A stretch of 64,000 nucleotides of DNA, from contig NZ_BILX01000031.1 in NCBI RefSeq assembly GCF_004000785.1, positions 1-64,000 on the forward strand, given 5' to 3'. Made by a program: the position numbers and the translations under genes. Below the pieces are notes generated by a model that saw only the letters and a list, made by a program, of their open reading frames with translations, made no database searches and was not told the DNA's origin. This DNA comes from Paenibacillus ehimensis NBRC 15659. Lineage in GTDB: Bacteria > Bacillota > Bacilli > Paenibacillales > NBRC-103111. Shown here piece by piece: positions 55,591 through 63,199 of this stretch (position 1 is its first letter; each line of letters begins with the position of its first letter).

Positions 55591-56379
55591 ATGCCCGTAT
55601 TTGTACATTTGACGCCGGAGCAATCGATCGCGAATATCGTTCGCAACGGCATTAAGCCGAGCGAAGTCCATGCGGCCGGGGTCGGAGACGGCGTCTTCTG
55701 CATGCCGGTGATTCACGATTTTTACGCGTCGCATCAATGGCTCCGGGAGCTGAGAAGGTTTAACAAGAAGAATATGACCGCCGTTTATTTTAAGCTGGGC
55801 GATGAGGAGACGGTCTTTTTCGGCGATTATCATCAGAAGCACCGGCAGGGAAGCGCCGGGCAGGCCGTGAAGGCTTTTTTGGATCGGGAAGACCGGCTGG
55901 GCTTTCAGGTGATCGTGCCGAGAAAAATCGCCAAAAACGAAATCTTGCGAAGCAAAAAGCTGTCTCAGACGATCGGCTGGCGCTTTTACCCGAAAGCGAA
56001 AGGAACCAAGAGGTGCCTCTGCCCCGGGTGTCTGCGCGGCGGTGAAATGAACGACAACAAGCTGATTTTGAGAAAGTACGAGGAGCTGTTGTCCGAGCTA
56101 AGACAAGCCGACGAATCGCAAATTCCGTCGATTCTGAGGTCCATCTGGGTGCTTAAGATCGATCACGACCGACGTATCAAGGACTTTCGGCCGTTGTTGT
56201 TCCTCAAGGATTCGTCCAATCCGGACATCCTGATCGAATTCGTTTCGGTGATTGCTCAGTTCCGGGGCCCCGAAATCGACGGAATTTTGCGGGAGCTGCT
56301 GGAGCATCCTAACCCTCAAGTGAAGGCTGCGAGCGCGGAGGAATGGCTCCGGCTCAAGGGAAAGGAGGACGACGAATGA
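55591..56379 (+). CDS. protein with ADP-ribosyltransferase-like N-terminal region, CxxC pair and HEAT-like C-terminus
   Basis: A 262-residue protein. Residues 1-140 (VHLTPEQSIANIVRNGIKPS, DGVFCMPVIHDFY, AVYFKLGD, VIVPRKIAKNEI) have the order of elements seen in Tpt1/DarT/PARP-like folds, where a His-T opens and a short Glu-containing strand closes the NAD site. This is a weak structural guess. CLCPGC near 148-153 could bind zinc. The rest is helical and HEAT-like. It is coupled by four bases to the DUF6953 gene and followed by a third gene, forming one operon. Confidence 0.75.
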   Translation: MPVFVHLTPEQSIANIVRNGIKPSEVHAAGVGDGVFCMPVIHDFYASHQWLRELRRFNKKNMTAVYFKLGDEETVFFGDYHQKHRQGSAGQAVKAFLDREDRLGFQVIVPRKIAKNEILRSKKLSQTIGWRFYPKAKGTKRCLCPGCLRGGEMNDNKLILRKYEELLSELRQADESQIPSILRSIWVLKIDHDRRIKDFRPLLFLKDSSNPDILIEFVSVIAQFRGPEIDGILRELLEHPNPQVKAASAEEWLRLKGKEDDE

Positions 56380-56612
56380 GCTTTACCGCCGACGAGGTTG
56401 CAGAATGGATGCTGAATGAAGTGAAATCCGCGGGCATTCTTTATCAAAGCGATGCCGTGCGGCATATCTCCGCTCATTTTGGCGAAGCGTTTATTTATGT
56501 CAACGAGAACGGAAACGCATCCATCGATAAGGAAGTGAAGAAGGCGTTCAGGAAGCTGCACAAGGGAAGGGTAGCCTGGGACCGGGATGCTTTCTTTTGG
56601 GGCTGGACGTAG
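56376..56612 (+). CDS. DUF6953-like small protein
   Basis: A 78-residue protein: MSFTADEVAEWMLNEVKS, a VRHISAHFGEAFIYVNENGNASIDKEV core and a Trp-rich end (VAWDRDAFFWGWT). The ATG overlaps the TGA of the upstream gene (ATGA), with AAGGAGGACGACGA as ribosome site. The family is conserved in Bacillota but has no known function. Confidence 0.85.
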   Translation: MSFTADEVAEWMLNEVKSAGILYQSDAVRHISAHFGEAFIYVNENGNASIDKEVKKAFRKLHKGRVAWDRDAFFWGWT

Positions 56613-56622
56613 GAGGAGCCGC

Positions 56623-57075
56623 ATGCTATTGCCTCATAGGTTCAAAAAAGACGGAGAGATCGAAAAGAAGCTTATCGCGTATTTAACCGAAAAGGAAAGC
56701 TATTACTTAGTCTCGGACGGCGCAGCCCGGTCCGCAGAGCAACCGAAGCGCTTCACCCCTGACGAAGCCATGAACATCTACAACCGGTTTGCGGATGCGG
56801 ACATGGCTTGGATGAGCGTCAGACACCGGGAGCCTATGATGTACCATTTTGCGGTGCGGGTCGATCCTGAACAAAGTAAGGGGTTCTTAATGGAATATCT
56901 CGATATTTTCAACGAGGAAAAGAACCTTCACTTTATGCATATGGTCGAAATTTTACATTGGGAAGGTATACGGACCTTGCAAGTGCCGTTACGGCTTACC
57001 GAGATGGAGGAGGATGATTATTTTTCCGTCGAACATAACCCGCAGGGCCATACGCTCTTGGCCAAAAAGACATAG
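56623..57075 (+). CDS. conserved hypothetical protein, third gene of the HEAT operon
   Basis: A 150-residue cytosolic protein beginning MLLPHRFKKDGEIEKKL. GGAGGAGCCGC precedes the ATG at 56623, ten bases after the stop of the previous gene. No motif is recognised. A terminator follows. Confidence 0.75.
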   Translation: MLLPHRFKKDGEIEKKLIAYLTEKESYYLVSDGAARSAEQPKRFTPDEAMNIYNRFADADMAWMSVRHREPMMYHFAVRVDPEQSKGFLMEYLDIFNEEKNLHFMHMVEILHWEGIRTLQVPLRLTEMEEDDYFSVEHNPQGHTLLAKKT

Positions 57076-57092
57076 GCTGCGCAAGCATCGGC

Positions 57093-57131
57093 AAGAGGGC
57101 TGCCCCCGATAAGAGAAGCAGCCCTCTTTTT
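57093..57131. terminator. bidirectional terminator
   Basis: AAGAGGGCTGC (57093-57103) pairs with GCAGCCCTCTT (57118-57128), then more T. It lies between the HEAT operon and the convergent SMR genes. Confidence 0.88.
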
Positions 57132-57132
57132 G

Positions 57133-57450
57133 CTATGAGATCAGTTTAAGTCCGACAGCGGACGCGAGGATCAGGCCGATGAACAAGATCCGCTTCCATT
57201 CCTTCGGCTCGCCGAAGGCGAACATCCCGAGCAGCGTGCTTCCTGCGGTTCCGATGCCGGTCCATACCGCGTAGGCGGTGCCCATCGAGATGTGATTCAT
57301 GGCGAGCGACAATAACGAGAAGCTCGTTCCGAGCGTGACGATAAGGAACGTATACGAGGTCCAATGGCGGTGCTCCGTTACGCGTTTGAGGGCAATAACG
57401 CCGATGACCTCGCACACCCCGGCAGCCAGCAGAGCGGCCCATGCCATCAC
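57133..57450 (-). CDS. small multidrug resistance (SMR) transporter subunit
   Basis: A 105-residue, four-helix protein of the SMR superfamily, with the essential Glu in AAGVCEVIGVIALKR (Glu14) and YAVWTGIGTAGSTLLGMF. It overlaps the second SMR gene by four bases, so the two should form a heterodimeric exporter like YkkCD or YvdRS. A guanidinium or quaternary-amine substrate is plausible. Confidence 0.92.
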   Translation of the reverse strand: MMAWAALLAAGVCEVIGVIALKRVTEHRHWTSYTFLIVTLGTSFSLLSLAMNHISMGTAYAVWTGIGTAGSTLLGMFAFGEPKEWKRILFIGLILASAVGLKLIS

Positions 57451-57788
57451 GCCTCACCGCCCTTTGCCCCGGCATCCTTCGTAACGAGCTTAAGCCCCAG
57501 AACGCCGGCGGCCAGCATAGCGATGAGCGCCAGCTTGAGCGGATGGGCCGCTTCCCCGAAGAGCACGATTTCGGTAATGACCGTACCCGCCGTGCCAAGC
57601 CCCGTAAACATCACATACACCGTGCCGATCGGCAATTTGGCGGCCGAATCCAGAAAGGCTTTGAAGCTAAACAGAATAAAAGCGACAGTGAGCAGCCATT
57701 CCCACCATGCCGTCGCATGCTTCAAGCCTGTTACCCAGACGACCTCCGTTGCCCCGGCCAATAGTAACAGCCACCATGCTTTGTTCAT
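57447..57788 (-). CDS. small multidrug resistance (SMR) transporter subunit
   Basis: A 113-residue four-helix SMR protein with Glu15 in LAGATEVVWVTGLKH and YVMFTGLGTAGTVI. First gene of the pair. Its 70-bp upstream gap to the divergent LysR gene is too short for a guanidine riboswitch, and none is seen. Control by the LysR protein is likely. Confidence 0.92.
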   Translation of the reverse strand: MNKAWWLLLLAGATEVVWVTGLKHATAWWEWLLTVAFILFSFKAFLDSAAKLPIGTVYVMFTGLGTAGTVITEIVLFGEAAHPLKLALIAMLAAGVLGLKLVTKDAGAKGGEA

Positions 57789-57918
57789 CCCTTGCTTCTG
57801 TCCTCCTTGCTTGTTTAGAAACGCTTGATATCATTGTAATTCAATAGAGGCATATCGTATAATGATTGATATTGATAAAGGTATCATTATTTCTGATATC
57901 TGGAACGGAGGGATATCC

Positions 57919-58773
57919 GTGGAATTGACGGACCTTAAAATGTTTGCGGCCATTGCCGAGGAGGGCAGCATATCCCGCGCCGCAGAACGGCTGGGCTATG
58001 TCCAATCGAACGTAACCGCGAGAATCCGGAAGCTGGAGTCCGAGCTGGGGGTCCCGTTATTTCATCGGCATCCGAAAGGCGTTGTCTTGACGGAAAAAGG
58101 CAGCGCCTTTCGCGACTATGCCCTAACGATCTTGAATTTGTCCGAAGAAGCGGTGAGAGCGGTGCGGGAGACGGATTATCCGAGCGGCCCGCTGGCGGTC
58201 GGGGTGGTCGAAACCGTAAATTGCCGTAAATTAATGAAAGCTCTGGCGGATTTTCAAACCCGGTATCCCGGCGTCTCTCTTTCGATAACGACCGGTACTT
58301 CGGCGGATTTGCTTGCCAAATTGCTGAATCATCAGCTCGACGGAACGTTCGTTACCGGTGAGCTCCACTCGTCGAAGCTGGTCTTCGAACATACGGTAAA
58401 AGACGAGCTCCGGCTGCTGACCCGGACAAGCGGGGAGACGTACCCGGATCTGGCCCGTGCGAAATGGGCCGTTTCGCCGAAGGGCTGCCCTTTTCGGGCG
58501 GTTCTGGAAGCGTGGCTTCGCAGCGAAGGAATATCTTTGGAAAATATGCTGGAAGTCAGTTCCCTGGAGACGCTCCTGAGCTGCGTACGTTCCGGACTTG
58601 CCGCTACGCTGCTGCCCCAATCCGTACTATCCGGCGAGTTCGAGGAGTTGGGAAGCTACCCGGTTCCTGAACCGTTCCGCTATACGACGACAAGCTTCGT
58701 CCGCCGCAACGACGGATTTTCCAGCAAAGCATGTGCCGCTTTCGTAGAGATGGTGAAGGTGAACGGGCTGTAA
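57919..58773 (+). CDS. LysR family regulator
   Basis: A 284-residue LysR regulator. The N-terminal HTH is ELTDLKMFAAIAEEGSISRAAERLGYVQSNVTARIRKLE. The effector domain covers about 88-284. The GTG at 57919, after GGAGGG, is the natural family start; an ATG at 57862 adds 19 residues without similarity. It is divergent from the SMR pair. The region 57850-57905 holds several GAT/ATC-type repeats that could be its site. Confidence 0.92.
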   Translation: MELTDLKMFAAIAEEGSISRAAERLGYVQSNVTARIRKLESELGVPLFHRHPKGVVLTEKGSAFRDYALTILNLSEEAVRAVRETDYPSGPLAVGVVETVNCRKLMKALADFQTRYPGVSLSITTGTSADLLAKLLNHQLDGTFVTGELHSSKLVFEHTVKDELRLLTRTSGETYPDLARAKWAVSPKGCPFRAVLEAWLRSEGISLENMLEVSSLETLLSCVRSGLAATLLPQSVLSGEFEELGSYPVPEPFRYTTTSFVRRNDGFSSKACAAFVEMVKVNGL

Positions 58774-58790
58774 CCGCCCGGCCTTCGCTT

Positions 58791-59603
58791 TTATTCAAGC
58801 AGGTGCCGGTTCTCATAAACCGTTACCTCGCAGACCGGCTCAAAGCCCGCTCGCTTGTAAATATTGATGCCGTCCGGCGAAGCTTGGAGTACGCACCATC
58901 CGGCGCGGTGCTTCCGGGCTTCCGCAAGCAGGAAATGAAACATGGCGGACCCGAAGCCTCTTCCCCGGTATTCCTGTCTCGTGGCAATGTCGTAGATGCC
59001 GACGCTATCGGGAGCGAAAATCAGACAGCCCGTAGCAACGACTTCATCCCGCACCGATCCGATGTACAGCTTCATGACGGAATGGTTCAGCAGTCGGGAA
59101 GCGGCCCTCTTATAGTACAGCCGAACGTTCGCGGCTTCCGCCGATTCGCCGAATAAAGAAGCCAGAGCGTCCCCGTATTGTTCGATTTCCCGGGCAGTTG
59201 CCGCCTCCTTCCGTCTCAGCTCCGCCGGGCCATTCGGATCCGGCCGCAAAGCATCCAAGTCGGCATACATCGCGACATTCGTTTCCGCTTCATTCAGCCC
59301 CACGCTTCTCAATGTTTCGAACGTGCAGCTATTGCGATCTTCCCACGACCACAGCGCCATAGGGTATTGCTTCTTGTTGAAGTATTCGACGGTTTCTTCG
59401 ATCAGACCGGTGTCCGACGGCTTCACCTGCTCCTTAAGCCATACCGAATTGTTGAACGTATCGGACGGCAGTCCGCTATCCACGCGAACAAAATCCGCCG
59501 TTTCCCGGACATTCATCCCGCCGGAATCCTTCGCCAGGCAGGCGGACTTGATTATAAAATTTGCCCGCACGAGATGGGCCAGCCGTTTCAGTTCTGTCTC
59601 CAT
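58791..59603 (-). CDS. GNAT acetyltransferase with N-terminal extension
   Basis: A 270-residue protein. The C-terminal half is a GNAT fold with acetyl-CoA loop RQEYRGRGFGSAMFHFLL and GINIYKRAGFEPVCE. The N-terminal ~110 residues (VDSGLPSDTFNNSVW, YPMALWSWED) are a second, degenerate GNAT-like module seen in many Bacillota. AAGGAGGAA precedes the ATG. The substrate is unknown. Confidence 0.88.
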   Translation of the reverse strand: METELKRLAHLVRANFIIKSACLAKDSGGMNVRETADFVRVDSGLPSDTFNNSVWLKEQVKPSDTGLIEETVEYFNKKQYPMALWSWEDRNSCTFETLRSVGLNEAETNVAMYADLDALRPDPNGPAELRRKEAATAREIEQYGDALASLFGESAEAANVRLYYKRAASRLLNHSVMKLYIGSVRDEVVATGCLIFAPDSVGIYDIATRQEYRGRGFGSAMFHFLLAEARKHRAGWCVLQASPDGINIYKRAGFEPVCEVTVYENRHLLE

Positions 59604-59782
59604 AGGGATTCCTCCTTATCATGCATTGGCCGGGGTTCATGAGCGCCAATCTTATTGTACCATTTTTTGCCTGTACGTTCACGGCAGCTCGAATTGTTTG
59701 CCATTGGCGGTCGGTTTATTTTACAATGGACAATGAATATCATATGATATGTATCAATAGATATTTTAAAGGAGAGGCGAGT

Positions 59783-60361
59783 ATGCCCCCCAAACCGAAA
59801 TTTAGCAAAGAGCAAATCATCGATGCCGCTTTCGAGATCGCGAAGCTCGAAGGAATGGACAGCATCACGATACGAAAGGTCGCCGAGAAGCTGGGAAGCT
59901 CGATTGCCCCGATCTATGTCAATTTCAAGGACGTCGAAGAGCTGATCGGGGAAGTAATTCATAAGATTTTCGAGCTTAGCCGACGCAAGCTGGCGGAACA
60001 GAGGACGGGGAACCCGTTCCGGGATATCGGCGCGGCGAGCCTGCGGTTTGCCAAGGAATATCCTGTTCTGTTCCGCGATCTGGTCATGAAAAACAATGCT
60101 TACATGAACAATTACGACAATGAAATGGGCGTTCTTGTGGAACAAATGAAGCAAGATCCGGAGCTGGAGAGTTTCTCTGACGAGGAGCTTCGAGCCATTT
60201 TGTTAAAAATGAGGATTTTTCAATTGGGGCTTTCCGTCATGGTGGCCAACGGCCTGCTCTCCGAGGATTTCGACGAGGAGAGGGAGGTTGAGATGCTGGA
60301 GAGCACCGCCGTGGACGTTATTGCTGTGGCCCGCTTGCGAAAGAAAGGAAAGTTGACATGA
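59783..60361 (+). CDS. TetR family regulator
   Basis: A 192-residue TetR regulator. The HTH reads FSKEQIIDAAFEIAKLEGMDSITIRKVAEKLGSSIAPIYVNF. GGAGAGG precedes the ATG at 59783. It lies 22 bp before the serine hydrolase gene on the same strand, so it may regulate its own operon. Confidence 0.92.
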   Translation: MPPKPKFSKEQIIDAAFEIAKLEGMDSITIRKVAEKLGSSIAPIYVNFKDVEELIGEVIHKIFELSRRKLAEQRTGNPFRDIGAASLRFAKEYPVLFRDLVMKNNAYMNNYDNEMGVLVEQMKQDPELESFSDEELRAILLKMRIFQLGLSVMVANGLLSEDFDEEREVEMLESTAVDVIAVARLRKKGKLT

Positions 60362-60383
60362 TGCCTGATGGGGTGATAAGCGC

Positions 60384-61466
60384 ATGACTGAACAACGTGC
60401 TCAGTTACGGATGGAGGAGCATTTTCGCAAAGTCGTACGGAAGGACGGGAAGATCCGTAACGCCTATCTGTTGGTCCATTCGGAGAAGCTCGGCATTCAT
60501 CTCAACATCGCGGAAGGCTTGACCGGAAGCCGTCCTGCCCATCCCGGGCAGCGTTATTTTATTGCCAGCATCAGCAAGCTGTTCACCGCGGTGTTAACGG
60601 CCCTGTTGGTTCAAGAAGGAAAAATCTCGTACGAGGACCCGATTCAACCCTATGCGGATGCTGGCCTGCTGCACGGGCTGCATGTCCTTAAGGGGAGGGA
60701 CTATACCAGCGAGATTCGACTTAAGCATTTATTAGGCCATACCTCCGGCTTGCACGATTATTTCGAAGATAAGCCGAAACAAGGGAAGGCGATGATGGAG
60801 CTTATTTTGTCCGAACCTTCCCGTTTCTGGACGCCGCAGGAAGTCATCCGGTGGTCCAAGGAGAACCTGCCCTCCCATTTTCCGCCGGGACAAGGATTCC
60901 ACTACTCGGATACGGGGTATCATCTCTTGGGGCTCATGATGGAGAAGGTCACTGCGCTCCCTTTACATCAAGCTTTCCAGCATTACATTTTCCAGCCCCT
61001 GGGGATGAAGCATTCGTATCTGGCCCATCACGGTGAGCCGGTTGTCGAATCCGAACACCCCCTCGCCGACTTGTATGTCGATAACGTCAGAGTGACGGAC
61101 TATTCCAGTCTAAGCGTAGAATACGCGGGCGGGGGAATCGTATCGGCCTCCGAAGATTTGCTTACCTTTTTGAAAGCGTTGGCGAACCATGAGCTGCTCC
61201 GGAAAGACAGCTTCGAGCAGATGAAGGTCTGGTCGAAATTTGCGATCGGCATTGATTACGGTTATGGCCTGGTGTCGTTTCGAACCGTTCCTCTGGTCAT
61301 GCCCCAAAAATACAACATGTGGGGAAACTTCGGGTCCACGGGCTCGTTTATGTTCTACCACCCGGCGTTGGAGCTTTATTTGATCGGCAGCCTGAACCGG
61401 TTCGGCTCTTACGGCAAAGCGATAAGGCTCATGATGAAATGCATCGATATCGCTGCCAAGGGATGA
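60384..61466 (+). CDS. beta-lactamase-fold serine hydrolase
   Basis: A 360-residue protein of the class C beta-lactamase/DD-peptidase fold. SxxK is SISK in YFIASISKLFTA (nucleophile Ser), the Tyr motif is HYSDTGYHLLG, and a third-box candidate lies in GNFGSTGSF. No signal peptide, so it acts in the cytosol, perhaps as an esterase. It follows the TetR gene in one transcript. Confidence 0.88.
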   Translation: MTEQRAQLRMEEHFRKVVRKDGKIRNAYLLVHSEKLGIHLNIAEGLTGSRPAHPGQRYFIASISKLFTAVLTALLVQEGKISYEDPIQPYADAGLLHGLHVLKGRDYTSEIRLKHLLGHTSGLHDYFEDKPKQGKAMMELILSEPSRFWTPQEVIRWSKENLPSHFPPGQGFHYSDTGYHLLGLMMEKVTALPLHQAFQHYIFQPLGMKHSYLAHHGEPVVESEHPLADLYVDNVRVTDYSSLSVEYAGGGIVSASEDLLTFLKALANHELLRKDSFEQMKVWSKFAIGIDYGYGLVSFRTVPLVMPQKYNMWGNFGSTGSFMFYHPALELYLIGSLNRFGSYGKAIRLMMKCIDIAAKG

Positions 61467-61946
61467 CTACTTGTCCGGTGCGAACATGACCAGCGGTCCG
61501 GTCATCAGATCTTCCAGGGAGCTGCCGTCGTTCAATGCATTGTTAATGGCGTTAAATTCCGAGCTTTGGAACAGGATGTTTTGAATTTTTGCGTTGTCGA
61601 TCTCCCCGCTGAACTTGTCCGCTACCACGCCTTGAATGGCCTTATAGACCTGGTTGTCGGAAAGCAAAGCCTGCTGCTGCGTGTCGTCAGGGAAAATCAC
61701 GATCATTTCGTTCGAATATTGAACCTCTTTAATGATCATCCGGCAGTAGACTGATGGAATCAAGCAGTACAGCTCCCACGCCAATCGCTCGTCCTTGGTG
61801 CAGTGACTAATCCTTTCGATGATTTCCTCATGGCTTTCCGAACCGGTATTTTCCATGATCCCGATCGCATGACGGATAGAACGGATCAGGTCGTTCTCTT
61901 GAGCCTGCGGCTGCTGGTTCTTTTTAAACAAATCGAAAATGCCCAC
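61467..61946 (-). CDS. conserved hypothetical protein
   Basis: A 159-residue soluble protein starting at GTG 61946 after GGAGGAG. A basic N-terminus (MGIFDLFKKNQQ) and a middle with YSNEMIVIFPDDTQQQALLSDN, otherwise helical. No family recognised. Its stop abuts that of the convergent hydrolase gene. Confidence 0.75.
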   Translation of the reverse strand: MGIFDLFKKNQQPQAQENDLIRSIRHAIGIMENTGSESHEEIIERISHCTKDERLAWELYCLIPSVYCRMIIKEVQYSNEMIVIFPDDTQQQALLSDNQVYKAIQGVVADKFSGEIDNAKIQNILFQSSEFNAINNALNDGSSLEDLMTGPLVMFAPDK

Positions 61947-62068
61947 GGTAGCTCCTCCATCTCAATAAAAGTTGTGTTAGTATTATATCGTCCTGATGGA
62001 GATTATTGTTAATATTGCGATGTAGCCGATGAGGCTGCAACGTATTCTGACCGAAGGAGAGAGTTTGC

Positions 62069-62521
62069 ATGGCAGTAACGATCATTGAGGGAGATTTGCT
62101 GGAGGCTAAGGAAGACATTCTCGGTCACCAAGTCAATTGCCAAGCCGTCATGGGCTCGGGCATCGCCAAATTATTAAAGACCAAATATCCGAACCTGTAT
62201 ACGTCCTACTTGGAGTATTGCAAAGATAAGGCTCCGGAGCAGCTTCTCGGAAACCTTCAGCTTGTAGACGTGCAAGGGAAGTTCGTTGCGAACCTTTTCG
62301 GTCAATTGACCTATGGCAGGTCAAGCACCGTCTATACGGATTATGCCGCGCTCAAAGAGGCCTTGCTCTCGTTAAAAAATTATGCGAAAGAGCACGGTCT
62401 AACGGTGGCGCTTCCCTATGGGATCGGCTGCGGGTTAGCTAACGGATCATGGGAGATTGTACAGAAGATACTGGAGGAAACGTTCGAGGATTACGAAGTG
62501 ACGCTCTATCAAATCCAATAA
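62069..62521 (+). CDS. macro-domain protein
   Basis: A 150-residue stand-alone macro domain. IIEGDLLEAKEDILGHQVNCQAVMGSGIAKLLKTKYP is the ADP-ribose-binding loop, and VALPYGIGCGLANGSWE the second. Its closest relatives by pattern are TARG1/DarG-type enzymes that remove ADP-ribose. GAAGGAGAGAG precedes the ATG. Confidence 0.93.
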   Translation: MAVTIIEGDLLEAKEDILGHQVNCQAVMGSGIAKLLKTKYPNLYTSYLEYCKDKAPEQLLGNLQLVDVQGKFVANLFGQLTYGRSSTVYTDYAALKEALLSLKNYAKEHGLTVALPYGIGCGLANGSWEIVQKILEETFEDYEVTLYQIQ

Positions 62522-62539
62522 ACGTTCGCGTGTAAGAGA

Positions 62540-62573
62540 AAAGGAGCGGTGCTTGCTGCACAGACGCTCCTTT
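62540..62573. terminator. bidirectional terminator-like hairpin
   Basis: AAAGGAGCG (62540-62548) pairs with CGCTCCTTT (62565-62573), between the convergent macro-domain and ankyrin genes. Confidence 0.7.
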
Positions 62574-62581
62574 AACGTCCG

Positions 62582-63103
62582 TTAGAGCCGGGCTCCATGC
62601 TGACGGAGCAATCCCGCAACGCGCTCATTCCCTTGCCTGATGGCAAGCGCCAAGGCCGTATCTCCGCCTTCCGCCTTGGCGTTTACATCGGCTCCATGCT
62701 CCATGAGCAACCGAATGAGCTCTGTGTTATCGTCGTGAAATGCGGCCGTATGCAGACAGGTGTGGCCGTTGCTGTCGAAGATATTCGTTCGGGCACCGCC
62801 GGTCAAAAGCAGCCGGATGACCTCCATATCCCGTTCCCCCGCAATCGCCGCGTGCAGCGCGGTATTCGAAGGAATGTACGAAATTTTGGAATGCGACACG
62901 GCATTCACATCCGCACCATAGTCCAGCAGCACCTGCACGGCAGCTTTGCGGCCGAAATGCGCCGCGTACCCTAAGGGAGTAAGCCCGTCGCCGTTTTCCG
63001 TATGGGCGAGGCTCGGATGAGCCTCCAGCAGGTTTTGCAGCCGCGAGGCATCCCCCGCTTGTGCCGCTTGAAATACGTCGTCCACGCTTGGAATAGGCTC
63101 CAT
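62582..63103 (-). CDS. ankyrin-repeat protein
   Basis: A 173-residue cytosolic protein with four to five ankyrin repeats: DGLTPLGYAAHFGRKAAVQVLL, NTALHAAIAG, NGHTCLHTAAFHDDN and GDTALALAIRQGNERVAG, with the ADVNA turns between. The ATG at 63103 follows GGAGG; an ATG at 63124 is possible. Repeat proteins of this sort bind other proteins. The partner is unknown. Confidence 0.92.
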   Translation of the reverse strand: MEPIPSVDDVFQAAQAGDASRLQNLLEAHPSLAHTENGDGLTPLGYAAHFGRKAAVQVLLDYGADVNAVSHSKISYIPSNTALHAAIAGERDMEVIRLLLTGGARTNIFDSNGHTCLHTAAFHDDNTELIRLLMEHGADVNAKAEGGDTALALAIRQGNERVAGLLRQHGARL

Positions 63104-63199
63104 TTCATTGTCCTCCATTTCCATAGTTCAAGGAATAATCATCGTGCCTGGTCTGTTCTTAAATTTATCACACCGCTTGCAGCGTGTGCTTCTTGAAAA

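Noticed and set aside
57789-57918. Guanidine riboswitch before the paired SMR genes
   Set aside because: The gap is too short and lacks the conserved ykkC core; a divergent LysR gene occupies the region.
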